Of a stretch of DNA of 64,000 bases, positions 37,711-51,578 are shown piece by piece. How positions within the stretch are numbered: the stretch's first letter is position 1; every line of letters begins with the position of its first letter. The stretch lies in NCBI GenBank assembly GCA_013396655.1, contig WBMV01002670.1, positions 124,001-188,000 on the forward strand, in the 5' to 3' direction. This stretch comes from Campylorhamphus procurvoides (taxonomy: Eukaryota; Chordata; Aves; Passeriformes; Dendrocolaptidae). The translations under genes were made by a program, and so were the position numbers. The notes under the pieces were generated by a model. The model was not told where the DNA came from, searched no databases, and worked only from the letters and a program-made list of their open reading frames with translations.

Positions 37711-37785
37711 CCTGATTTAGCAAAGTGCTTCAAAACACATGCTTATAGTTAAGCATGTGCCTAAATTCTTTGCTGAATTAAGACC
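37711..37785. mobile_element. Ancient palindromic (MITE-like) element
   Basis: A perfect 10-bp inner stem, cacatgctta (37736-37745) with taagcatgtg (37750-37759), closes a four-base loop. An outer arm tttagcaaag (37716-37725) pairs imperfectly with ctttgctgaa (37768-37777). Overall the 75 bases form a nearly complete hairpin. From memory this matches a very widespread palindromic repeat of turtles, crocodilians and birds containing 'agcacatgcttaa' arms. The family name is uncertain. The inner stem is better preserved than the outer part. Confidence 0.65.
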
Positions 37786-40169
37786 TATGTTGGTAAAAGG
37801 GGCTGTTGATTAATGGCTTCTGACAACCACCAGAAACTAATGAGCCACAGACCTCTACTTTTTCCTCTATATTTAAACTAGAAGGAAATTTCATTATGGA
37901 AACAGAAAACACTTATAAATAAATCATATGTGTTTCCTTTGCAAATATTAATTTTTATCTTTAGTTATTGGTAAACCCAAACTTCCTTGCTTAAGGTAAT
38001 CAAAGACAGTGGCACTTGCTCTATGAAACTGGTTACCCTTTCAAACCCATACATTTCTCACTAGAGTTTACTGTGATTTACAGAAAGCTCTGTGAATGCA
38101 GCTAAATCAACCATGAAATACATACAATCCAACATACCAGCCAAAAGGCTGCCTGATTGAGACAAACTTCAGAATGAATTATGCCAGCATGGTACCATCC
38201 ACCTAAAATGAAGAGCTCAGTAACATGACTTGCTGAAACTTCCTTCATTTTGCTTCTCACTGAAACACATTATGGGATCAAATCCCAGGGAATTCACACA
38301 CTTACTAACTCACCCATGAGAGGGGTGAAAATGTCCAGAGCAGTGAGAGGACAATTTCAGTCCTCAAAGATGCGATCCAGCTCTCTGTTTGCCATCATGG
38401 AGATTTTCTAACCTGCCATGTGTTTTAGCTGACTTCACTTTATCTGTGTTTAGAGGCAGGAAAATCCTGTGTCCAAGGCACATCTACAGGAGCCATGACA
38501 TTCAAGTCTAATGTCAACCTTACCTATATATCATTAAACAACTCATCTCCATTTTCATAGCACCATTACTACAGGGGAACACTGACATCACTGCCAACAG
38601 GATGAAAGGAAACACATTAACATTGTAAAGTTCTGCTCTAACAGATACACCTAGAAACTTCAAGATCCTAAGTTAAAAATAGGGACATCAATCTTTGAGG
38701 TCTCATTATCAAGCACAAGGTATCTAAAATTATTCTCCCTTTTTCCATTTTCACATGTGTATTTTAGTAATCTGAAACAGATTTCAAGAGTAGGTATATG
38801 TAGTATAATGAAAAATAACACGAGAAATACACAACTGATGCCATACAACAAGTATGAGTGTTTACTACAGTTCAGGGGCAGAAATAGAAGTGGCCTTCAT
38901 GATAACTATGAGCACTTCATTTCTTTCATTCACACCCTCTTTCTTGAAAGACCACTAGTTCACAAATCATTTTAAGGATAACAAAGGTAATTTGAGTTCA
39001 TAACTAGCTGACCAGTTACACCTAGACAGAGGTTTCATAATCACTAGGTTTGTGCACAAACATACTACCAAAGCATGCAAATCTGCACATCTGTGATCAC
39101 ATTTCTGTCCTGTTAGCTCATGGTGTTGACACCTGTACTACACCTTTGCACAGCTGTGTGACTGTTTTGCAAGCAAGGGCAACACCTAATCCACAGAAAA
39201 TCCTGCCAGTAGGAAGTTAACCTGTCACTTTACTTGCTGGTAACAGGAATCAGCAGTGGCAATTTGTATCACAGTTGCATTACACTATCCAACTCCAAGG
39301 TTTCTAATCGATTACTATGAGCCCTAATGCAAAATTGATCATGGAATCGTGACTTACTGATGGAATGGGAACTTCAGATGCCAACATTTTATTGAAATGT
39401 TTCTTGAATAACCATTATTGCCTTTGTAACAGAGATGAACTCTTAAAGGCAGCTCTGAGGACAGAAAAGTGACATCACTAACATGCCTGAGCCTTGGGGA
39501 AATGACCAAAACCATTTCTTTTTTTCAACCAGTGGAAAAAAATGTTTTCCAGTTCCCTAAGTTTGGATCAGATCTCTGTGGATCAGACAAATTCAACCAG
39601 GCCCCAGAGGAAAGGGTGAGGAGGAAAAGCCCTTGACTCTTTTTTCCCCCCACAGATCTACACAATTATTACCTTACTAAGTAAATGCTTCTGTTTCACT
39701 GTGAAGAGGAAAACTAATATCTAACTTTGTGCAACTGACTTATCAACCTGTTTATTCTAATTCAGATCCTGGCTCAAAACATACTTCAAAGCCTATGTCC
39801 TGTTTCTATTTGATTCAACTAAAATTTTGTAAATGTACATAATATAAAAACAATGCCTAGCAGTCAGCTAAGATTTATATATTCACCCGAGTACCATGTG
39901 CAAGATATTCCTAGGTTCAAACAGAAAACTTTCAGCACGGTTCAAAAGGTAAACAAGGTGGTAAGTTTAAAAACATATGTCCTTCCTCATTCAGTGCATG
40001 AGAAAGTTTGAAACAGCAAGTATTTCCTTTTCCTAGCACAGTGAAAATCTACAGTGTCTCAGTTATCACCTAAGAGGTAAGTTTGGATGTTTCTGAAGGG
40101 AATGCTTGAGCTAAGTTGTCACCAACACAATAAAGCTTATCCCTTTAATAAGTCTCTTCTGAGAATATT
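37786..40169. other. Noncoding stretch
   Basis: Unique AT-rich sequence. A T6C7 pyrimidine run before 'cacag' at 39640-39656 looks like a splice acceptor but no open exon follows. No repeats recognised. Confidence 0.5.
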
Positions 40170-40216
40170 GGCCAGATTCAGCTTGACTCACACAGAGTCA
40201 GTCCAGAGTTGCACCA
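40170..40216. mobile_element. Possible ancient repeat half-palindrome
   Basis: 'ggccagattcagcttgactc' and 'gtcagtccagagttgcacc' recall one arm of an old amniote palindromic repeat (the type with 'gtaaatccagagtaactcc'). Only one arm is visible, so the identification is tentative. Confidence 0.35.
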
Positions 40217-43200
40217 CAGACATGTGGCCCCATCCATCATACCACACCTGGACAAAAAATGTAAAACCCCTTGTATTCTTCAAAAGGATTAGAGCCTTTT
40301 CTCGACTTGATTATAGTAACAGACCCATTTTGAATTCTTACCATTAAGCTTCATTATACTAACAAGTCCAGTTTTATATTTCCTTAATCTTGTATTTCCA
40401 AAGCTGTTTTCTCTAGTGCATATTTCCACTGATAGACACTCTTTTTCATTCCTTCTCTCTTTTACAAAGTAGAAAACGCTGACCTGAATGGAATGAATGG
40501 CTCAGAAGCATTAGAGAACACTTATGGACCTTTTCCTGTAAGGCCACTATTCTAAATTCAGCACACTCAAACCATGGCAAATGGATGTTAGGAACCAACA
40601 ACTTCTTTGCTACCAATATAGACATTCTCAATTCACTTCTTTATGGAATGTATGAAATAAGACCTGTCCTCTTCATTAACAATCATCTTAGCATCTAGGA
40701 AACCTCCTTGAGGCCAGGCTGGAATAGATCTGGATGATTCTCCCACTCCTGTGGTAAATTCACTTCAAAGACTCCAAAGTCTTTCAGTCATGGGGTAGCA
40801 AAGAGGATTAGAGGAGCCTTAAACTGATCATCTCATATGGAAGGAAGTGGCTCCCATTCTCATAACATGGTATCTCTCACAGGACTCACTCCACTTCCAA
40901 CAAAATGCATTTGTTCTTCTGTCAGAGCATTACCTCCTCTTTCTCAAGATTTCTAAAACCAGATACTAAAAATTAATATAAAGAACACTCATAGGTGTTG
41001 ACCAAACTTGGCTCCAGATCCATCCTGCTCTTTTCAAATGTTTCTCTAATTGCTATTCTAACTATTTGCAAAACCTCACTGAAGCATTTCATGCATGCAT
41101 TTTCATTTCCCTCATTGTGCTAGGGCTTACCTCCATATTTTGTTTTTCAGCCTGACTTATCCTGTGAAGCCACTTGGTCTTGATGTGGCTGAATATACAA
41201 GACAGACGAAGCCACTGATCAAAAAGATCAAGATTCTTTACTGGCAAATATTTTTTTATTAAGAGTTTAAAAAAAAAACAATGAAAGTTAGGAAGAGCAA
41301 GTAGAGGCACGACTAACTAGTATCAGAACATGCAAACCCAAGCAATTTTCAGCTTTGAGCATTCTCAACTTGTAGGCTTAATCTCTCCAAAAATTACGAT
41401 AGTGGTTTGGTAATTGCTTTCACAAACACTAGGTAATGTTTTACTAAATGAGGCAGTAATTGGCAGTTCATAAAAATAAAATGAGGGAAAACCCAAAACC
41501 CAGGTCTGATAGCAAAAACACACTGTAGAAACAACCTCATATGATTGGAAACGTAGCAGTTCCAAACAGCACTCCCTTCCTCTCGAGTACTGCTCAGTTC
41601 CTGGCTGGAGTCCTGAGCACATCTGCAGGTATGCATCACTTCAGGAAACAGAGGGACCAATTGGAAGAGGGTGACTAAGGTTTTCAGAGATCTAGGAAAC
41701 ATGGTCTCCGTGGAGAAGTTGGGTCAGGCTTGCTGAGCCTAAAAACATAGTACTTCTCACACACATATTAGAGACTCAAATTCTTCACATCCACTGAGGG
41801 CAGGACTAGACATAATGAGCTTAAGATGGAGCAATAGAGGCTGAATTTCTTCCTTGACACTAGCAGTTTCCCCACCAATTAAGATCCTTGGGAAAACTGT
41901 GCAAAGGGAAGAATAATTAAGCACTGTTACAGTCCAAATGAGCCAAACTGCAAAGCTCTGAATGGGACATTCCCAGAACAGAATACACCACTCAAAAGTT
42001 GTTTTAAATAGTAACCTCTGGTTTGGGCCAATAGAATGAACTTGATTATTTGCCAACAGTTTTTCTAGCTTAACTTTTATATTTTTTAGTATTACCTGCC
42101 AGTTTCAGCCTAAGTGAAGTATGGGTCTTCAGCAAGAACCTCAGTAAGCTGGAGCTCATCACAACACCACAGGAAGGAGAAGGAAGGGTACAGTCATTAC
42201 CTTTTCTGCAGAAGCACTTGCAGAAAGAGATTCCTAAGGATTCAGCTGGTAAGGCAGCATATCCTCATAGCCAAAAGTTATCAAAAATCAATGACAGATG
42301 TAACAAAACCAGAATCCAAGATACTCTGACCATGGGCATTTTGCTAATGTAGATAACAATCAAACCAACATAAAAAATCCTAATGTAAAGTTAGATTGGG
42401 ATAGTTGTACAAGTATAATGAACTCAAGATGCACACTTTTTTTTTTGCCAAGCATACAGTTTTAAAGTCCATTAATTCAATTTCTTTTCCTTACAGTGAA
42501 AGATTCTGAACCCAAAAATTTGAAAAGATCCATAAAAAAGTTACTTCAACCATGTACCTATTTCCTGTCCTAGAAAGTCCTCCCTTAACCACTACTGTTT
42601 TCACTTGAATTTCCCCACATATTTAATTTGCTTATAAAATTCCTTTTCCTATTATTATAGGGCTCTGTTCTGTTACTGATCTGTTGCTTTTGTTTGGATC
42701 AAAAGCATAACATCAGTGATATCAGCTGTAGCATCTATTCTGCCAGCATAAGCATTCTGTCTCCAACACTGGCCATGAGATATTTGTACGATGAAACAAA
42801 TCCACAGTTTACTATCAAATCATGCAATAACAGGCAGGATAAAACAGGAGAATTCTCTTTTTGAATCCCTTAGCATTCAGCATACCTTCTGGAATGGGAG
42901 ATTTACTTACTCTTAACTTCATATGCATGTCTACATATATAATTAAGAGTCATAAACCAAAATCTTCTTTTATATCCAAGCTACTTAATCAAATTCTTGG
43001 CAAAGTGATTTAAATTCTGGAACAGGTATGAGCTGGAGGAGAAAAACAGCAATAGGGAGACTTTTCTCCCCAAAACACAAGTAAATGTACTAACTCAAGC
43101 TCATTTTGCTACATGACACTGGCATATAGAAAAGAGTTTAAAAATCAAAAGCAAGACCATTGTTCTGTCCCAAGTACAACATAGGTGGGCCATAATCAAT

Positions 43201-45939
43201 CAGTGCTTCAAAATAGCTGACTTTTATACACATAAAATAAGGGGTTGGATAGAACACAATCAGATCTCAGCTTCATATTGCTGGCTAACACTGAGGGAAA
43301 AAAATCAAACCCAAAAATCTCCTACTGGGTTATTTGGAAGTTGATTGAAGACTTACAAGTTTGGGTCCAAGCTGTATCCAGCTTATCCAGACCCATGCTT
43401 GGACTTGGACTCTCTGTGAGTTTGGATTCCCTGCGAGCCCAAGCCACCCCAGACATCTGGCAATCACAGCACATTCATTTCATACAGGTGAGTCCTTTAG
43501 CAAAGTCACCTGGCCCAAAACCAGAACAAAATCTGTTCTGGCTCTGCCATGTCAGGCTGTTCCAAATAGGAAAACAGAGGTACAAGGCATGTTGCTGAAT
43601 TCCTGTATCTGCTCACACAGCTCAGTCCACTAGCCCACTAGTGGTTGTTCAGGATTAAGCCAGGGAAAGGTCCCCATGCAGATACCAGGAACTGAATTAG
43701 TTGTGCTGCTAACAACAATACTGTGTCAGGAAGGATTTCTGCTGAGGCTGTTCAAAGCCATCCAAAACACACGCTACACTTTCCCCAAGTTCAGTGTGGG
43801 TCACTTTGGTTTCTGTGCCATGTTACCCTGCCACAGTCTCCTGTCTCACTGCTGAGGAGATGCTGCCTGCTGCTCCTAGTATCTGAAGTTAAAAATATGC
43901 CTTAGTCTAGTCAAATATAAATTCTGTACAGCTTTTTTACTTTCATATTCTTTATAAGTGGTCGTTTGGGGGGTTGCTTTGTTGGGGTGTTCTTCTGTCT
44001 GCACATTTTATGTGCAAGTTGGACAGTGCAGAGAGCAGGCATTTAGATCCAAATCAGAACCTCCTATGCTTCTCTCATAGTTAAAGTTGGATCAGAGTTC
44101 AGATGAAATAGTGCCAACATTTCCCAACTGCTCTCAGAAGATTTTAGCTGGAATATCTTCAGGACAGTAGCTGTTCTTGGGAAGTCTACTGAATGCCAAA
44201 ATTCCATACAAATGCTTCCTGCATTGAACTATAGCCCTACAGCAGAGCTCCTTTCTGTACCAGATCTAAAATGGGAAACAGCAGAGTATTTCCCTTCCTA
44301 TTATGCCCTCCCTATTTCCATTAATGGATTCAGTACCAAGGCTGCATTTCCACTTATCTTGTTTTAGTCTGATGTGGGCACGCAAAACAGTCACCTAAAA
44401 TATCCTCCCTCTTACCCTAACAGCTCATGCACTTTTGCACATCCTCCTCATACTTTTTAAACCTCTCACACACCTTTCAAACTTTGTCCATGGCCCCAGA
44501 CTGTGGAAAAAGCCTTCACTCAGTAACTTTCACACAAGTGGTTTCACAGCCTTTCAAACACCAAATGCTATAAGCCAATACAGTCAGTGAGAAATTCAAC
44601 TATCACTAAGAAAGCTTTTCTCAACTGTTTATTCTCAGCCACCTCAGAGCATTCATTTCCAAATATAAACTTAGCTTACTAAAACTGTAAATCATGGATG
44701 CATTTGTAAACCTCAGGGAACATTACTACAAATTTCTCAGGTCACATAAGCAGTACTGGACTGGTTGAAAAGCCTGTCCATGAGTGAGTCTGCCTTTCAG
44801 ATATGTTATAATATTCAGAGCCCCTCAGCAGGTATATACCAACAATAAACCCCAGCTCCTCACAAATTAACATCAACTGAATGTTTCAGCAATGAAAAGT
44901 TCACCAACTTTGTATCTCAAAGAGGATGGGCAGAGGAGGGTTGGAAAAGTCTGGCTCCAGCAGCATTTGCTCCATGCAGCAGGGTATGATGCAGTTCTCT
45001 TTAACCCCGTAAATCCAGTGCTCTGTCAGCGAGTGGATTACCAGCCCAAGTTTACAAGAATCATTTGTGATGTGTCAGTGTACAGGAGTTCAGAGTGCAT
45101 GTAAAAATAATGTCTTATTCTCTCCATGTTCCACTCCTAGTTCTGCTGCATTTTTCATGAGAATACATTCACTTTGTGCTGATATAAACACACCTAGTCA
45201 AAAGACAGGCTCACTTCCCTTTCCAAGGATGTCAACTGAATGTATTCTTGCTTGTGCAGGTCTCTCAAAATAAAAATCAACAGCTGGGTAAAACAACAAA
45301 ACAAATTTGGACATGTTAAAACCATATTCTCAATGGGTCTCTAGCGAACTTTACAGAGTTTACATTCAATATAATCTTTTTCATTTGATTTAGTTCCCCT
45401 CTTACTGTAGCTAACAAAGCCACAAATTATTGTACACAAACAGAATTTTTAACAATGGCTCTCCTCAATTTCCACAAACCTGGACAACATAAGCTTACAG
45501 GTCATGTAATGTGGTTTTCTGCAGCCATTTGCTTCAATATTTTACATTTCCACTTCTTTATATTTTCCAGATCATGTACAAACCTGAACTAACTTTCACA
45601 GCCTTACTAAATGCAGCTACTACATCCTCTAACACACAGAGACAGGAGGGTCAAGAAGCCAAACCACTTGTATAAGATCTTTTACACCATCAGCAAAAAA
45701 CTGAAGGGTCAGAACTGCGGTGATTCCAGCACTCCTGGAAGCACAGTGCTCTCTTTAGTTCCAGTGGGCATGGATTCAGCCATTTTTACATCTTGGGAAA
45801 ATGTTACCAAAATTTTTAATTCAAAGGCCTAAATTTGGCCTTGTTTAATATTGGTTTTTAATATAACATGTCAAATAATGCATGACGTGGTAGCAGAATG
45901 AGTCCATGCGATATTAAATGAAATACAAAGGCAATCTCA
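40217..45939. other. Long noncoding stretch, no gene recognised
   Basis: Unique AT-rich DNA with several overlapping chance frames. The longest is 117 codons at 43245-43598, which contains a perfect donor-like CAG|GTGAGT at about 43487-43495 but no matching acceptor or recognised protein. The frames at 41365-41702 and 41757-42056 have no domains. Confidence 0.5.
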
Positions 45940-46265
45940 CAGGAGAGAAAGGTAATATCCCTAACACAGCTCTGTGATGAGCGCACCAGGAATATTTCAC
46001 TGAGCTCTGGAGAACTCATTTCCTGAATGACAATAACAACCCAGAGGAAGATCACAAGAAAGCCATAAAAGTGTTCAGCAAGCAGAGAAGGACTGACTTA
46101 CAAAGAGAGACTACAAGAGTTATGGGTGCATCAACTAAGTTGTAAGTAGGGGACTTGACAACTGTCTGCAAGTAGTGGAAGAATATTAGCAAGTGTAAAG
46201 AATCATTTTAGTGAAACGAGTTTACAGCTACAGGGAGCAGTAGTAAATTAAAAGTTATGAAAACA
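45940..46265 (+). mobile_element. Old CR1/L3-like LINE fragment (end of ORF2 into 3' UTR)
   Basis: In order: 'gagcgcaccaggaatatttc' with 'gagctctgg' (45980-46010), 'cccagaggaagatcac' (46040-46055), 'gagactacaagagttatggg' (46108-46127), 'ggacttgacaactgtctgc' (46150-46168) and 'agtgtaaagaatcatttta' (46192-46210). This succession follows the C-terminal ORF2 and 3' UTR of old amniote CR1/L3 elements. It is diverged and lacks the terminal repeat. Confidence 0.6.
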
Positions 46266-49195
46266 TTTACTGATCAAAAAAGTAATTTTAATAGCAAAAT
46301 CTTACTAGAGTATAGGATAGACCTGATAATATGCTTAACCAACACTACTGCTTCTCAACTTTTCATTCCCTAAGAGCATAAAGATTGTCAGCTAAATCCT
46401 GGAAACATTCTAGTTTAGAACTTCTTCAGTGTAATAGCCTATTCCTCACTGGGGAAATTTCAACCATCCTTAACTCTGAAGCAACACAGACATGTCAGGC
46501 TCACTGCATTTGCACTACTCCATGTATGAGCTCCACCACTGACGAGGAACTCCCTGACACAAGCAGACCCAGCCTGCATGTTGCTCATGAACAATGTCCC
46601 AATGGGGCATTTGCCAGAGGCTCCCATCTCTCGTCTAACCATCCTGAAAAATAATCATGAAAATAAATGCCACAGCTTGTTCTAGCTGACTTTGAGATAA
46701 TTTGCAACGAGGAGGAAACTAAACAACTCAGTATTTAGTATTTTTTCTCTCTCCTCTGTTTTCTCCAGGAAACAGGACAGGCACATAAGTGAACCTTATT
46801 GACAGTCTGTCAGGACACAGAAGGCTCCATAAACCAAACTCAAGCAAACTTTAGAAGTTACCAATCCAGTCTTTCACCCTGCCCCGCTACTGGAGTCGCC
46901 CATGCCTCAGATGAGTCAGCAAATAGAACGGGCATACTCATGTCTTAGCCAGTCAGGTTCACTTCACTCTCCTTTTTCACCTGAATAACAGCACAATATA
47001 TATAACTCCTGGGCTATAACAACATCCTTTCTCTTGGGCAATGCTTTCTTTTTTTTCCTATCAAACTTTAATGATGTTTCTTAAAGGGTTCTGTTTGTTC
47101 TATTTTATTAAATCTGATGTTTTTTTAAGAAAAGCAGCGGTTGTCTACTCCATAAAATATGGGCACAAGCAATAAGTACATCTCAGGCCTGTTGCTGGCT
47201 GGCCAATTTCCATGTTTCCTAATATGGTTAAGAAAATGTTTGAGGGCAGCCCAGAGCAGAGTGCCAAACTTCACAACTCTGCAGTAAGCAAAGTGCCACA
47301 GAGCCCTCTGCTTAGGCTCGCTGTAATTTCAGCTTGGTGCAGTTACTGCCTATTCACATGAATTAGACCATAATTGTACCTCTCCACAGTTACAAAACCC
47401 AGACCCTTTTATTCTCTCTCCCCTGCCAATGAAAATTAACGCGTGCTGCCGTACAAGGCTTTCACAGATAGCTGTTCATTGGAGTGTTTCCCTTCTTAGG
47501 CTGGATATATAAAGGAAATCCTGGGTATCCCGAGGATATAAAAGTACATGCACTGTAGGAGGTCCCCTGCATTTGTGTAAATAGCAAGGTTTTCAAGGGC
47601 TCCAACATGAGAACGCACTCCCTTAGTCTACTGTTAATGTACATATGGGATGTTTTACAATATCAAATCTATTTTGATAGGGCAGTTATTTTCCTCATTA
47701 TCTGTTTTGCTGCCGCTCCTAAACTTGGCAAGGTTTTGCTTACCTGCCTCTGAGCCCTCTGCAAAATAAATCTTGCCCACCCGTGTTATATGTTTGCATT
47801 TCTGTCTTTCAAATTTTGCTGGGCAGCAAGTGGTTTAGGATTTTTGAAATAGTTGAGACAAAAAGAGGGTGACAAAGCAAATGAATTACATCATTAAAGC
47901 CAGTCACACTTCAATCTTCTCACTTACTCTTTTATCTCACGGCACCAAAATCATTGTGAACTCTGATAACACGGAGTTGGTGGCAGAGGCAAAGTGGATT
48001 ATTGAGTTTATATCAGCAAAACAACTCACTTTAGGCCTTAAAAGTGCAATGCTACCTTGATCATGCAAAAGGGTTAGCTGGCCTCTCCCAGATCATTTCC
48101 TATGAGATCATATACAGACTTGGAAGCAGAAGGGACCAGTTTTAGGAAGTTTGGAGGCCTTTTATGGACTATATTAAAGAGGCACAAGCTGTTCCCTAAA
48201 ACTGATTGTACATCAAATTCCATTGCAGCCACATGTCCTCGGTTGGAATGTTAAAGCATATATGATAGTACCAGCAACAACCACCAAAAAAAGCAGCAAT
48301 TCTGTTACTTAATGCTCATGACCTTTTTTTTTTTTTGAATATTGGGTATAAATCATCATTTTTTGGGGTGCAGATAGTACACAATAGGTTACACTGGGAT
48401 ATCTCTTAGGTCCCCTAGGCTTTCAAGCATCCTACAGAGTTTAGTTGCAACTTTTTACAGAGTTAAATACCTGTCTTACAGCAATAGAAATAAAAAAGTG
48501 CTACACTGCACACAATTTTGGAATGATGCCTAATAACTATTAGAAGTCAGTTATGCTTTTTCTTCTCTGATAAGTACTAATAGAAAACATACATCCACAC
48601 AGAGCCACATCTGTGCTTGAAAAATACTTTTTCTTGCTATTTGAGGCCTCAGCTAATGTATTTACTACCACATACATTTTCCAGTCAGTTCATTTACTCT
48701 TGTTATAAAAAATTAGAAAGCACACCAGAAACTGCACTCCCTTTCCAAGAATCAATGCTGTGCATTTTCCTGTTTTTTAGAATTTTACACCTAGGTATGG
48801 TTTTCCTGGGGTTGCATATGGATGAGGCAGATGTCTGACATATAGCAGTGGTTCAGCAGACTCATGAGTGTACAAACACATCTCAAATGTTATAATTCTG
48901 TTTGGAAGTGTCACAGCATTTATGAAGGCTCTGGCCTTCAGGATCTTTAGCAAGGCTTATGTATCATTTGGGTTTCATGTTAACTCTTTGGTGATGCATA
49001 AACTGCATTGAGCTTTATAAGAGCTGGACTGTGACAGACTGAATTTCACTGTGGGAGACAAACAAACCTGTCACTGCAATGAGATAACTTTCACCTATTT
49101 CTTAGCAATGACATTGGCAGAATTTGTTTTCAGTTGAAAGTAACACAACATTCTCAAACAACATCTCTCAAAGAAAAGTTATAATCTTTTATTAT
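46266..49195. other. Noncoding stretch
   Basis: Unique sequence. Overlapping frames on both strands at 46385-46654 (89 and 60 codons) are not recognised. A T-run lies near 48324-48336. No transposon was identified. Confidence 0.5.
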
Positions 49196-49275
49196 AGAAG
49201 AAGGAGGAATAGAAGCATGGGTCAATGAAGTGCAGTTACCTGCCCAAGACCAGCTGGTCACTGAAGAGCAGCACC
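49196..49275 (-). mobile_element. Ancient MIR-like fragment
   Basis: The plus strand has 'gaagaaggaggaatagaagc', then 'gtgcagttacctgcccaag', then 'ccagctggtcactgaagagc', which is the reverse complement of the MIR core/tail order (gcaagtcactt preceded by the core). About 80 bases are recognisable. Confidence 0.55.
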
Positions 49276-51578
49276 TCTTTCCTCACAGTTAAGTGCTTCC
49301 CCCCACCCTGAGTTGCACTTTTCTCCCACCATGTGCACATCATTGATGCTACAGCTGGAGAACCAAAACACTTAGAATGAACCTTCCCCCAGCATCAAAC
49401 TGCCATCTCTTACTAGAAATAAGACAAATTTTTGTTCTTGTTGGGATTGGAGAGAAATAAGAAGCCCCTGAGCAGAGGAATGAAAACCTCATACATTTAT
49501 TTTAATTATTTCCTATCTGTTTAACAATAATGCTGTTCTCTGTGCCAAAGAGGATGCAATAATTAAAAAACTACTTTCGCCTTCACCTTCATTTGGGGAG
49601 TAACTACCCTGATACAATCTACTGGGAATCCATCCTTAGAGCCTCATAGCTCATTGCTATTTATAATTGAGTAAATATTAAGAGGATTCACATCTTTTGC
49701 CCTGAACAAACAAGACCTTTGGCATTAACATTTCTTTGGAAAGTGTTTCAGAGAAGGCTATTGCTCTGCAGCAATGTTTTCTTCCATTAAAATTCCCTCT
49801 TAAAATATATATGGCCCAAAGGAGGAACACTAGACCTCAAATATACCACAACTATGGACAAGTCTGCCTGAAGGCATTTGGAGGCTAGGAATTTGCCCAA
49901 AACATTTTTCTTCAGGAATTAATCAACTCTCTCAGCACAGTTAACTGTCTCAAAAAAAATATTTACTTTGACATGCCTTTGTCAGGACAGCTCACTAATT
50001 GAATATTGCATGGTTTTTCGCTGCTTAATGATTAATTAATCCCAAGGACAGAAACTAGAGCCTTTGCATTTCTATGTGAAAATAAAAAAATTTGTTTGGG
50101 AGCCAATACTGTCCAACTTTTAGGTTTCTATTCTCCCGGCTTCAGCCCAGCTCACCCTGCCTCTTCTTTCCCTCATCTTCTGACACAACCTGTGACACTC
50201 AGAGGCCAGAAGAGCAGGCAAGCTAAGAGTGACCACATGAACTCAATATGTGCTCAGGACTCTGCTCTGCTTGGGACATTTGAATTTGCCTGATGAACAC
50301 GAGTCATCACAAAAGGCAACACAACCCAGAGGTGAGCCTTTTTCTGCTATTCACTCACTAAAAGTGAATGTGGACACAGTAGCCATTGGTTCTGCCATGT
50401 GTATGACCATGACTTCTTAGGACACTTACAAAACATCATCGTTATGGAAAAAGCCAAGATTATATATGTGATATCCCTCACCCAAGACACAGACTTTGAC
50501 AGTGGCTAGTCATTTTAGAGAGCTGTTCAACAAGCAAGGCAACTGTTCAAGTCAAGTCCTTTCCTCACCTCCTCATCAAGGTTAGCATCTTCACTTAAGT
50601 TTTAAATCCTTTTTAATTGTTTTCCTTAGTCTTCACCACAACAACTCTGTATTGTATTACTATTTTATGCAAACATTCCACCCTTTTGGATCAGTGAATT
50701 TGCTATGCATGACATCATAACCCCGACCTGTGTAGTCAGAATGATGGAGTTCCCTCATTCTTCCACTTGGAGCAATTTGTGCTAAACAGCAATTATAAAA
50801 TAAGTGCAGCCTGGGAACATTTATTATCATCATTGCTTAGCAAGACTCCTATCAAGTGCTGAAGCAACAATCTTTTGAAAGATAAATTTCCTCCAACCTG
50901 GCAAACAGATCTGTTTTTCATGTCCCTATCAAACTAAAACCAGAACACCTAGGGAATATAGAGACATTTACTTTGCTAACATATTCATCAACATTGTTAT
51001 CTTAATAACATATAATAGTCTCCATATTCATAACCTTTCACAAGGAGAAAGACTAGTATGGCAGTTGAGCTGATCTGATTATCTCAGTCCTTACCCTGAA
51101 TCTACAACTGATGTGTGCACAAAGATGATCACATGTAGGTTTAATGAAAAAGACACATAAGAGTTATGACCTGAATGGAAAGGGAGCATTTTTTCCAGGA
51201 AGAAGGCCTGTCCAGGGACCAGTGGAGCCACAGCATAGAAGAATTTCTCCAGTGTTTCAGAACTAGATTACCATGAACGTACTTATAATCCTTNTTCAGA
51301 GACAAAAACTCCCAAGCAAGAAAGGGCAGACTTCTCCACGCATCTGAAATCCCATTAAAGGAAAAGAGTGGCTTCCACTTGCAGGGAAAACTGCTCCATT
51401 CACCTGATCACGCTGTCATGACCGTAACCCAATCACAATGTAACGTGATCCTGAGAACAGCCTGGGGAGCAACAGCCACAGAACAGAGAATTTTAATATC
51501 CAAACTCCGCCGATTAATATGGAGCCAAACCTCATTGTGCCCCCATGAGTCCCTTCAGAAAAAAGAATCTGAGGGAAT
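49276..51578. other. Noncoding stretch, one ambiguous base
   Basis: Unique sequence with a single N at 51294. The 86-codon plus frame (51379-51639) and the 118-codon minus frame (51416-51772) overlap in its last part and extend into the candidate LTR. Neither has a recognised domain. Confidence 0.45.

Noticed and set aside
43245..43495. Open frame ending at a perfect CAG|GTGAGT donor
   Set aside because: No acceptor with a convincing pyrimidine tract upstream and no recognisable protein.
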